A program made the translations under genes and the position numbers. A model generated the notes under the pieces. It made no database searches and was not told the origin of the DNA. It saw nothing but the letters and a program-made list of their open reading frames with translations. A stretch of DNA of 64,000 nt from Pseudonocardiaceae bacterium YIM PH 21723 (lineage in GTDB: Bacteria > Actinomycetota > Actinomycetes > Mycobacteriales > Pseudonocardiaceae): positions 39,637 through 103,636 of the forward strand of contig QZFT01000029.1 of the NCBI GenBank assembly GCA_003600225.1, in the 5' to 3' direction. Shown in pieces: positions 25,495-32,872 of the stretch; within the stretch, counting starts at the first letter, position 1; every line of letters starts with the position of its first letter.

Positions 25495-25536
25495 GAAAAG
25501 TGACCTCCACGGTCAGCAGGGAATGACATGGAGGAC

Positions 25537-25548
25537 ACGTGGCCACGT
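25537..25548. promoter_or_regulatory. Palindrome in the protease leader
   Basis: ACGTGGCCACGT is a perfect 12-bp palindrome in the 5' leader of the 25494 protease gene, kept identical in the leader of its paralogue. It is a candidate operator. Confidence 0.5.
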
Positions 25549-25560
25549 ATCGGTTAACTG

Positions 25561-25590
25561 ATTTCACCCGAGTGATATGGGCATAGTCAA
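25561..25590 (-). promoter_or_regulatory. Candidate promoter of the first protease gene
   Basis: On the minus strand TTGACT and TGAAAT are 18 bp apart. The paralogous gene has TTGACG and TGAAAT at the same spacing and distance although the spacer differs, which supports the call. Confidence 0.45.
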
Positions 25591-25661
25591 CGGATTGTGA
25601 CGTTGCCATTCAGCGGAATACGGCGAGATTCGGGGGTGGCCGAATCTCGCCGGATTCGGCG

Positions 25662-26213
25662 TTAGGAGATCGTCTGACCCTGGACGGCGGGCAGGGACGT
25701 GACGAGGGCTCCGGCATCGACGGCGGAGTACTCGGAGCTGTGCGGGGTCTTGTAGTCGTGGCAGCCGCGCGGGTTGCCCGAGGGGGACGGCAGCATCACG
25801 TAGACGCAGTTGCTGCCGGTCTTGTGACCGAGCCCCAGGGAGTGGCCGGACTCGTGCACGAAGGTGCGGATCGGGTCGCGGTAGGGCTTGCCGTCGGACT
25901 GGATCGGGTCGATCTGCTTCTGGGTGAGCACAATCTCCTTGGTGCTCGGGCTGTAGTAGGGCGCCGTGTTCTGCACGGTGTCCAGCCTGACCTTGACCGC
26001 ACCCGCGGTGCCGGCTGGGACCTCCTTGAGCTGGACGTTCTTCAGTCCGTTGTTCCAGATCTGAATGCCCTGACGCGAGGCGGCGGCGTACTTACCGGCC
26101 TGGCTCAGGTCGTAGGTGACCGTGGTGACGGGGGCCGCGAGCGCGGCGGAGACGGGCAGGCCGATGCCGACGAGAGCAACGGCGGTCGCCAGGGACAGCA
26201 CAAAACGACGCAT
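25662..26213 (-). CDS. Secreted snapalysin-like metalloprotease (paralogue)
   Basis: A 183-residue exported protein with a signal peptide (VLSLATAVALVGIGLPVSA, cut near ALAA). Zinc motif HESGHSLGLGH, then CVYVMLPSPSGNPRGCHDY, as in the neighbouring gene. Shared blocks include RQGIQIWN, KNVQLKEV and QIDPIQSDGKPYRDP. It lacks the long tail of the other copy. Both genes carry an almost identical leader of about 65 bp, so the pair arose by a tandem duplication of about 720 bp that included the promoter. Both are independent secreted proteases, not an operon, given the promoter in front of each. Confidence 0.85.
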   Translation of the reverse strand: MRRFVLSLATAVALVGIGLPVSAALAAPVTTVTYDLSQAGKYAAASRQGIQIWNNGLKNVQLKEVPAGTAGAVKVRLDTVQNTAPYYSPSTKEIVLTQKQIDPIQSDGKPYRDPIRTFVHESGHSLGLGHKTGSNCVYVMLPSPSGNPRGCHDYKTPHSSEYSAVDAGALVTSLPAVQGQTIS

Positions 26214-26255
26214 GAGAATTGACCTCCACGGTCAGCAGGGAATGACATGGAGGAC

Positions 26256-26267
26256 ACGTGGCCACGT
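26256..26267. promoter_or_regulatory. Palindrome in the second protease leader
   Basis: The same ACGTGGCCACGT palindrome as at 25537, in the matching leader of the 26213 gene. Confidence 0.5.
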
Positions 26268-26280
26268 ATCGAGTACCGCG

Positions 26281-26310
26281 ATTTCACCGGTAACCAGGGA
26301 TGATCGTCAA
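26281..26310 (-). promoter_or_regulatory. Candidate promoter of the second protease gene
   Basis: TTGACG and TGAAAT, 18 bp apart on the minus strand, matching in place the promoter-like pair at 25561-25590 exactly 720 bp away. Downstream, 26311-26407 up to the island helicase stop shows nothing recognisable and probably holds the left island junction. Confidence 0.45.
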
Positions 26311-26407
26311 CGCCACCCACTCGAATCCCGTAGCGGTACGGGTTATTACCGGACCCGGATTGCGCGTTGGATGACCGCGTTGATGGAGGCAGTCCTGGAG
26401 CCGGCTG

Positions 26408-29311
26408 TCAGTCGGTGGGCGGAAGCCAGCGGGATAGCTGATCCAGGTGCTGATTCGATCGATCCACGTACCACTTTTTGCGCTGACCGTCGAACCTCGC
26501 CCCCAATTTCTTGACCAGCTCCTTCTCTTCGTACGTCGTATTCAGGTAGATCCTGTTCCCCGGGGGCGGACTGGTCCTCGGGCGAGTCGGTTGAGCGGTC
26601 TCGGCCGTTCGTAACGCCTCCGCGCAGGCCGTGGCACTCACGATGCGGGTCATGAGTTCGGTGGCCCGCGTATTGGCGAACAGATTCTGCGAGCCCAGCC
26701 AGAGCACATCGTCGATGGTGATCAGCTTCTCGTGCATCTGGTCCCGGGTGGTCACCTCGATCCCGCCGGAAGCCAGTTTGGCGATGATGGGTCCGTGCTC
26801 CACGTGGTCCGAAGTTCCCCGGGTCACAACCGTCACCCGTACCCCGCGGGCTACGGCACTGGTGAGCGTCGCCCAGAACCGGGAGATGCGCCGGTCATGC
26901 AGAAACGGGCAGAAGATCTTCACCTCGCGGGTGGCTCGATCGAAATCCCAGCTGATGGCCTGGTCGGTTTCGTCAGCTGGGAAGAAGGCTGGACGTGCCA
27001 GATCCTCCGTGGACAGCGCGGAGAGCTCTGCAGCGGTACGAATCGGGATCAGTTCTTTGGGCGAGATCTGCTGAGCATGACGAACCAGATGATCAAGCAT
27101 GATCAGCACTTCGCTGTCCGGCCTGAGTTTCGATCGCATATGCCGGAAATTGGCGACGACGATCACGTGATGTTGGGCTCGGCTCAGAGCCACATTGAGC
27201 AGTCGACAGGTGGTCGAACCGAGTCCCGTCTTTTCGAAGAACACGCCGAGTGCGCCACTTCCGGTCACCGCATCGATGATCACGATGGGCCGTTGGCTGC
27301 CCTGGAACCGGTGCACGGTGTCGACCAGGCCCTCGAACTCCTCACCGAGGCGCTCCTTGAGGTGACCGCTGATCAGCTTGACCTGTTGGTTGTACGGGGC
27401 GATCACCGCGAGTTGTGCGGGGGCGGTGTTCGTGGCGCGCCGGGCGGGTAGGACCGAGTTGCCCTGCAACAGCCGGATGTACTCCCTGATCAGCGCTGCG
27501 TGTACGTCATTGCGGTAGGTCGATCTGTCTGGCACCGGAAGTCCGCTGGTGTCGATGACGGCCAGCGGTGCGGAGAGCAGCGCTGAAGAGGTCACGGTGC
27601 TGAAGTCCTTGCGCCCGGTGCGCAGCGGGGCATCTGGGTAGGCGACAGCGTTCACCAGAGCACAGATCTGTGGGCGCATGCGGTACTGCGTATCCAGGCG
27701 TACCAGCCGGCGATCCTCCAGCACCTGGCCGCCGTGCCCGACCACGCCCGCCGCGTGGAACGCGTCCTTGGCGACCCAGTCTCGCACCAGGATGCGGTTC
27801 TGTTCCGATGCCTTGTTGTCGGCATCCCCGACGACCACCGCGGGCAGTTGGCGGAAGTCACCGGCGAACACGACTCTGCGGTGGGCTCGACTTGTCAGGT
27901 GGTAAGCGGTCGGCAGATCCACCATGCCGGCTTCGTCCACCAAGACCACGTCTGGAGTTTCGGCCGGCATACGCCCCTGGTAGCTGCGTTGCGCGGTCAT
28001 CGCCGCGAGCTTGCAACTGCTCTCGAGGCGTTTGTCCAGCTGGGCACGCTCGGCTCCGGCCTGCTGCAGCGAGGTGCTGACGGACTGCAGCAGGGAGCGC
28101 AGGCTCTTCGCCGATTCGGCTCCGGCTGCACTCTGTGCCCGCGCCGACTCTCGTTGCAGTTGTGGCAGCCGGGCACGGGCTTGTTGGACGACTCCGTCGG
28201 CAGCGCTGAACGCCGCCTGTGCCAACTGCACCGCGTGTGACGCCCGGTAGTACTCGTCTTGCCGCTTCTCTACAGTTCCAGGCAAGGTGAAGCGCTTTGA
28301 CTGTGCGTCCACTGCCCGGGAGTGCGCCGTCGCGAGCATGGATTGCGTTCTTGCGACTTCGGCGGACAGGGCGTTGTACTGGTTGGCCGCCTGGTCTGCC
28401 TTCGTGGTCAGTTCGCGCAGCTCGGCGAGGAGAGCATCGGCTTCTTCGCGCAGCTGCAGACGGCTCGAGAGCTCGGTCTGTCGATTGCGCAGATTCGTGA
28501 TCTTGTCATCCAGCGGTCCGGCCAACCTGGCCAATACCCGCTCTGGATCGATGACGTCGCCGTACTTGTCGATCAGACTCTGTACCTGAGCGCCCCCCAC
28601 GCGGCGTACCAGGCCGTCGCGGAACTGATCCAGGTTGGAGATCAGATCGCAGATTCGCTCCAACGCCTGATCGACAGCGACATGGGTCGGTGCGACGAAC
28701 AGGACCGACAGACCTTGGCGCAGACTGCCTTCGACGATTCGAGCGATGACGTCGGTTTTCCCGGTCCCCGGTGGCCCCCAGACAAAGGTGATTTCACTGG
28801 CCAGCGCCTTACTCACCGCTTCCTGCTGCGCGGGATTGAGCTCGTCGAACTTGGTGGTGAGCGCGGCGGCGTTCGCACTACGGCTCACTCGCGGGTTTCC
28901 GGTTCCCATCACGAGTCCGGCCCGCTGGCGCCGCTCGGCAGGGAGGCTGTCCAGGGCCTCGCTCAGTTTGTGCAGGGACCCACTGGGATCCTCCCGCACG
29001 TAGGCGGTTTGATCCAGGTCCACCTGGCAGGTCAGCTGGATCATGGAACCAACAGGTTCCGACTCCGAAACAGGTGACCAGGGCCCGGTGGGTTTCGCGC
29101 TGACCAGAAGCCCGCGTTCGGCCTGCAGGAGGGCAGGCCAGCTCGCCTTTCGGAATCGATAGATGCGGTTGTTGCCGGACTGGCGGGTACGTGTGCCGGA
29201 CACCAACTTCGCCATCGGTGCTGATTTCTTTTCGCTACGCCGCTGGCTGTCAGCTTCTGCTGCCAGTGCCGCACGCATGAGTGATACGACGTCTCCGGAA
29301 CTGGACGCCAT
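26408..29311 (-). CDS. SF1 (UPF1/DNA2-like) helicase with coiled coil, PLD-type nuclease motif and DUF5710-like tail
   Basis: A 967-residue protein, first gene of the defence island. Domains in order: unrecognised N-terminus with a small beta-rich part (1-150); helicase motif LNPAQQEAV and Walker A GPPGTGKT (179-186); a long coiled coil (about 270-430) inserted in the helicase; Walker B VLVDEAGM (456-463) with GDFRQLP; QYRM near 542; VDTVHRFQGSQ and LNVALSRAQHH (motifs V, VI); a single phospholipase-D signature HEKLITID (about 860-867) in a PLD-like domain; and a last 50 residues (EEKELVKKLGARFDGQRKKW) resembling DUF5710. It probably unwinds and cuts phage DNA or RNA. It is divergent from the SNF2 gene. 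It resembles separate parts of DISARM (helicase, PLD) but in one chain. Confidence 0.85.
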   Translation of the reverse strand: MASSSGDVVSLMRAALAAEADSQRRSEKKSAPMAKLVSGTRTRQSGNNRIYRFRKASWPALLQAERGLLVSAKPTGPWSPVSESEPVGSMIQLTCQVDLDQTAYVREDPSGSLHKLSEALDSLPAERRQRAGLVMGTGNPRVSRSANAAALTTKFDELNPAQQEAVSKALASEITFVWGPPGTGKTDVIARIVEGSLRQGLSVLFVAPTHVAVDQALERICDLISNLDQFRDGLVRRVGGAQVQSLIDKYGDVIDPERVLARLAGPLDDKITNLRNRQTELSSRLQLREEADALLAELRELTTKADQAANQYNALSAEVARTQSMLATAHSRAVDAQSKRFTLPGTVEKRQDEYYRASHAVQLAQAAFSAADGVVQQARARLPQLQRESARAQSAAGAESAKSLRSLLQSVSTSLQQAGAERAQLDKRLESSCKLAAMTAQRSYQGRMPAETPDVVLVDEAGMVDLPTAYHLTSRAHRRVVFAGDFRQLPAVVVGDADNKASEQNRILVRDWVAKDAFHAAGVVGHGGQVLEDRRLVRLDTQYRMRPQICALVNAVAYPDAPLRTGRKDFSTVTSSALLSAPLAVIDTSGLPVPDRSTYRNDVHAALIREYIRLLQGNSVLPARRATNTAPAQLAVIAPYNQQVKLISGHLKERLGEEFEGLVDTVHRFQGSQRPIVIIDAVTGSGALGVFFEKTGLGSTTCRLLNVALSRAQHHVIVVANFRHMRSKLRPDSEVLIMLDHLVRHAQQISPKELIPIRTAAELSALSTEDLARPAFFPADETDQAISWDFDRATREVKIFCPFLHDRRISRFWATLTSAVARGVRVTVVTRGTSDHVEHGPIIAKLASGGIEVTTRDQMHEKLITIDDVLWLGSQNLFANTRATELMTRIVSATACAEALRTAETAQPTRPRTSPPPGNRIYLNTTYEEKELVKKLGARFDGQRKKWYVDRSNQHLDQLSRWLPPTD

Positions 29312-29426
29312 AGATCCCCCTCGCCATTGCCCGAATACTCATACAATAGCGGTTCGGATACGCCTGGGTCTCGGGTTGGCAGTGGGCAAAAATATTCACC
29401 GAGACAGGTGGTGAAGCGGTCTGGAA

Positions 29427-29442
29427 ATGACAACGATGTCAT
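29427..29442. promoter_or_regulatory. Inverted repeat in the island's divergent promoter region
   Basis: ATGACA and TGTCAT are perfect inverted repeats around ACGA in the 255-bp gap between the divergent helicase genes. It is a candidate regulator site. Confidence 0.45.
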
Positions 29443-29479
29443 CCCTATTCTTGCTACGTCCTCTTCATAGCCCGACGTG

Positions 29480-29493
29480 CGAATATATATTCG
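29480..29493. promoter_or_regulatory. AT-rich palindrome in the island's divergent promoter region
   Basis: CGAATATATATTCG is a perfect 14-bp palindrome in a locally AT-rich stretch about 75 bp before the SNF2 start. In a high-GC genome this is unusual and suits an operator or promoter core. No regulator gene lies in the island, so the binding protein is unknown. Confidence 0.5.
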
Positions 29494-29566
29494 ATGGTAA
29501 CTTCCTGACTTGATTGTGCGATGGCTTAACGGCTTGGTTACTCGTCCTGGGGTGGGAGACATCGCG

Positions 29567-31768
29567 GTGAATAGCGACAAAGTCGGCCGAATGGCACGGC
29601 AGTCGGTCGACTACGTCGGAACCCTGTTCGATCGGATCGAGGTGCTTCGCTCCGCACCGGCGACACTGAGAGAACGGGCGGCTCGGCAACTGGCCGGGTT
29701 GGCCGATCAGCTGGTCGTCGAGCGGCTGCAGCGGTGTCCACTCGCCGAGCTGCGTCCGACGGTCGCCAGGGGAACCCGGCTGGCCAAACTCGAGGAGGCT
29801 GGGTTCCATACCGTCGCGGACGTCCTGGCCGCCGGGCAACACCGGCTGGCCGCCGTCCCTGGCGCAGGGCAGCACACCGTCCTCGAGACCTTGAAGGCCG
29901 CCCAACTGATTCGCGAGGGCATGCGGTCCGAGGTGCGTGTGCGGCTTGATCCTGAGCAACGCGGGCCGATGCAAGATCATTTGATGGCATTGCTGGCGGC
30001 GATCCGGAGTACCGAGGCCGCGGTGACATCGCTGAATCCTGCCGTCCACGGGGCCCGATCCGAGGTGATGCCACTCGCGAAGCAGGCACGGGCGGCGACA
30101 GGTCGTTGGCGGTTCTTCTGGTCCTCTCGTGCAAGCAAGGATGCCGCTCTGGTCGCGCTCGACCGGCTTGAAGCGGTGCTGGCCACTCCGGAGCTGCAGG
30201 CGTTGGACAGGCGCGTCCACGAAGCTCAGCGGGCGACCGATCCGGACAACTACCGGATTGAGTCCCTATGGGCCGACTTCGAGTCCAATGCCGCCGCGGT
30301 GAACTCCTTGCTCTCCACTCTGGGGACAGCCGGCAGGTCTGACGATGACGCGGCACAGGGATTCGTCGGTTCGGAGCTTCGGCAGCGGATCAACGCGGTT
30401 CCCCTGGATACCAGCAGGCTGAACGCGACCTTGCGTGGTTATCAGGTATTCGGCGCGCAGTATGTGATCCATCAGCAGCAGGCCATTCTGGGTGATGAGA
30501 TGGGCCTGGGTAAGACCGTGCAGGCCTTGGCGGTGTGTGCTCACCTCTCTGCGCATGGGCAGCATCGGTTTCTGGTGGTCTGTCCTGCGAGTGTCCAGAT
30601 CAACTGGCTCAGGGAGATCGAGAAGCACACCAACCTGGAGCCGTACAGCCTGCATGGCCGGGATCGGGATACCGCGGCGGCAGAGTGGGCACATCGTGGA
30701 GGTGTCGCGGTGACGACCTTCAACACGCTCGGCAGCCTTGATCCGCAATTCCTGACCGAGGTTGCCTTGTTGGTCGTCGACGAGGCCCATTATGTGAAGA
30801 ATCCTGACACCCGTAGGGCGGGGTATATCCGCGCGATGATCGGCCGATCGCAGCGGACGCTGTTCATGACCGGAACACCCATGGAGAACCGGGTGGAGGA
30901 GTTCCGGCGATTGGTCGAATATCTCCAGCCGGCTGTGGCGGCCCGGATTTCCGCGGACGACGTACTGGCCGGCGCTCGGGCTTTTCGGCGTGCCGTGGCC
31001 CCGGTATATCTGCGGCGCAACCAAGAAGACGTGCTCACGGAGTTGCCAGCGAAGATCGAGGTGGAGGAATGGGTCTCTCCGTCTCGGGACGACGACCGTC
31101 ACTACTACGACGCCGTTGTCAGCAAGAACATGATGGCCATGCGGCGGGCCGCGTATCGCGCTGCTGATTCCGCCAAGCTCGACCGCCTGCGGGAAATCGT
31201 TGAGGAAGCGGTCGAGGATGGCCGGAAAGTCCTGGTCTTCTCGTTCTTTCACGAGGTGCTCGATGCCATCCAGAAATCCCTGAGCGTCCCGGTCTATGGA
31301 CCGGTGACCGGCAAGAATTCCTCTGCCGTCCGTCAGCGCAAGGTTGAGGAATTCACTTCTCACCGGGGCGGGGCCGCATTGCTGGGTCAGATCACTGCCC
31401 TCGGCGAGGGGTTGAACATCCAAGCGGCCTCCGTGGTGATCCTCGCCGAGCCTCAGTGGAAGCCGAGTGCGGAGGACCAGGCAATCGCTCGCGCCTACCG
31501 AATGGGGCAGGTTCGCCCCGTGCAGGTGTATCGCTTGCTGGCGAAGGGCACGGTCGATGAGCGGGTACGGGAGATCTTGGAACGTAAGCAGTTGTTGTTC
31601 GATGAATTTGCTCGTCGCAGCGTTGCTAAGGAGTCGAACCGAGAAGCAGTGAACTCGTCCTACGTCCGGCCGACGATCCTCGATGATGAATCTGTGCCGC
31701 TGGAACATCGAGTGATTCTGGCTGAACGCTACCGACTCGGCATTGATCGAATGCCACCGGAGAAATAA
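29567..31768 (+). CDS. SNF2-family helicase with N-terminal helix-hairpin-helix
   Basis: A 733-residue protein. Residues about 70-115 (LEEAGFHTVADVLAAGQHRL, then VPGAGQHTVLETLKAA) look like helix-hairpin-helix DNA binding. The SNF2 core follows: GDEMGLGKT (309-317), VVDEAHYVKN with DEAH at 405-408, FMTGTPMENRVEEF, then helicase C-terminal motifs LGEGLNIQAASVVILAEP and QAIARAYRMGQVRPVQVYRL. Such proteins move on double-stranded DNA. GTG 29567 is preferred (GGGAG 8 nt upstream) to TTG 29510. Its TAA shares one base with the next ATG, so it is translationally coupled to the nuclease gene and the two products probably form a pair. Confidence 0.85.
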   Translation: MNSDKVGRMARQSVDYVGTLFDRIEVLRSAPATLRERAARQLAGLADQLVVERLQRCPLAELRPTVARGTRLAKLEEAGFHTVADVLAAGQHRLAAVPGAGQHTVLETLKAAQLIREGMRSEVRVRLDPEQRGPMQDHLMALLAAIRSTEAAVTSLNPAVHGARSEVMPLAKQARAATGRWRFFWSSRASKDAALVALDRLEAVLATPELQALDRRVHEAQRATDPDNYRIESLWADFESNAAAVNSLLSTLGTAGRSDDDAAQGFVGSELRQRINAVPLDTSRLNATLRGYQVFGAQYVIHQQQAILGDEMGLGKTVQALAVCAHLSAHGQHRFLVVCPASVQINWLREIEKHTNLEPYSLHGRDRDTAAAEWAHRGGVAVTTFNTLGSLDPQFLTEVALLVVDEAHYVKNPDTRRAGYIRAMIGRSQRTLFMTGTPMENRVEEFRRLVEYLQPAVAARISADDVLAGARAFRRAVAPVYLRRNQEDVLTELPAKIEVEEWVSPSRDDDRHYYDAVVSKNMMAMRRAAYRAADSAKLDRLREIVEEAVEDGRKVLVFSFFHEVLDAIQKSLSVPVYGPVTGKNSSAVRQRKVEEFTSHRGGAALLGQITALGEGLNIQAASVVILAEPQWKPSAEDQAIARAYRMGQVRPVQVYRLLAKGTVDERVREILERKQLLFDEFARRSVAKESNREAVNSSYVRPTILDDESVPLEHRVILAERYRLGIDRMPPEK

Positions 31769-32769
31769 TGGTCAGTCTGCCTGCGCTACGCGGATACGTT
31801 CTGGAGGAACAGATCTCCGCCCTCCTCGGCGCCAACGGATACCGCCTGCTCACCGCATCGGACGACGAGCAGTGCCTACGCTGGACCAGCAGCGGGCTCA
31901 TGCTGACCGGCCGGGGAACCGACCATCAGGCGGATGCCCTGGGGGAGCTGGATCTACCGACTCCCTTCGGGCTACCGGTCCGTCTGTTCGTCGAGGCCAA
32001 ATACCGCGAAAGTCCTGTTGGCCTGCCCGCGGTCCGGAACGCAGTCGGCGTCCTACAGGACGTCAACCAACGCTGGTCGACCGGATTCGGTGCGCGCGGT
32101 GTGCCGCTTCGTCATTTCCAATATCAGTACGCGTTGTTCTCCACATCGGGATTCACCAGGGACGCGCAACAGTTCGCACTGGCCCATCAGGTCAGTCTCA
32201 TCGACCTTTCCGGCGACGCATTCGCATCCCTGCGCCGGGTAGCCGATGACGCTGCACGACGACTGCTGTTTCCGTCCCCGCAGAACAAGGTGCCGCTTCT
32301 GGCACTGCGGGAGGCGTTGCGTCGTGAGCTCGGTTCGATGCCGGTTCCGGACATCCCCTCCGCATTCCTGGAATCGGGGGACACCGAGCACCTTGATCGC
32401 GTTGCACGCATGGTGGCCGCCAATACCAGCGGCGAACTGTTGTTCGGGTTCCCGCGGGGTGCCCTGGTGCTGGTGATGACTCCGGAAGACCCCGAGGCGG
32501 TGGTAAGGCGACTGGACCGCGGTGAGGCCGAGCTAGTGGTCACGATGCACCATCGCGCCGGCCAGACGGCGAACTACTGGCGACTCGATGCGGGGGACGG
32601 GTTCCGGCTGTCCTTCGGACTACCGCCGTTGATCGAAGAGTGGCTGATGTCCCACGAAGAGCTGACCCGTAAGCGAACGTTGCAGGTCAAACAGCATCTG
32701 CTGTCCTCGATAGCGATCTATCACCGGGGCCGGTTGGTTCGGCTCAGATATGTGTCCTCACGTGGCTGA
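31768..32769 (+). CDS. PD-(D/E)XK (Mrr-like) restriction endonuclease
   Basis: A 333-residue protein. The N-terminal 90 residues carry the nuclease fold: E14 in RGYVLEEQISALLG, D56 in GTDHQADALGEL and the E76-x-K78 pair in RLFVEAKYRES, matching Mrr-type catalytic residues. The rest has an unrecognised domain with FPRGALVLVMTPEDPEAVV. It would cut DNA, perhaps marked or unwound by the SNF2 partner with which it overlaps (TAATG). It ends 103 nt before the chosen pglW start. No methyltransferase other than PglX is in the island, so self-protection would depend on PglX or on the helicase partner. Confidence 0.78.
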   Translation: MVSLPALRGYVLEEQISALLGANGYRLLTASDDEQCLRWTSSGLMLTGRGTDHQADALGELDLPTPFGLPVRLFVEAKYRESPVGLPAVRNAVGVLQDVNQRWSTGFGARGVPLRHFQYQYALFSTSGFTRDAQQFALAHQVSLIDLSGDAFASLRRVADDAARRLLFPSPQNKVPLLALREALRRELGSMPVPDIPSAFLESGDTEHLDRVARMVAANTSGELLFGFPRGALVLVMTPEDPEAVVRRLDRGEAELVVTMHHRAGQTANYWRLDAGDGFRLSFGLPPLIEEWLMSHEELTRKRTLQVKQHLLSSIAIYHRGRLVRLRYVSSRG

Positions 32770-32816
32770 GCACCCGTTGTCACCGTTTAGTGATGCCCGC
32801 CATGCGTGTACAGCGG

Positions 32817-32826
32817 GTATCGATAC
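32817..32826. promoter_or_regulatory. Short palindrome ahead of pglW
   Basis: GTATCGATAC is a perfect 10-bp palindrome in the 103-nt gap before the pglW start, followed by GATC. It may be part of an internal promoter for the BREX genes. The evidence is weak. Confidence 0.3.
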
Positions 32827-32872
32827 GATCTCGTGCCGTAGCGGCCAGGACGAGCAAGGGGGTGGCCGGAAC

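Noticed and set aside
26408..32769. Calling the three upstream genes a DISARM system
   Set aside because: DISARM needs drmA, drmB and a methylase; only partly similar helicase and PLD domains are present, and in different fusions.
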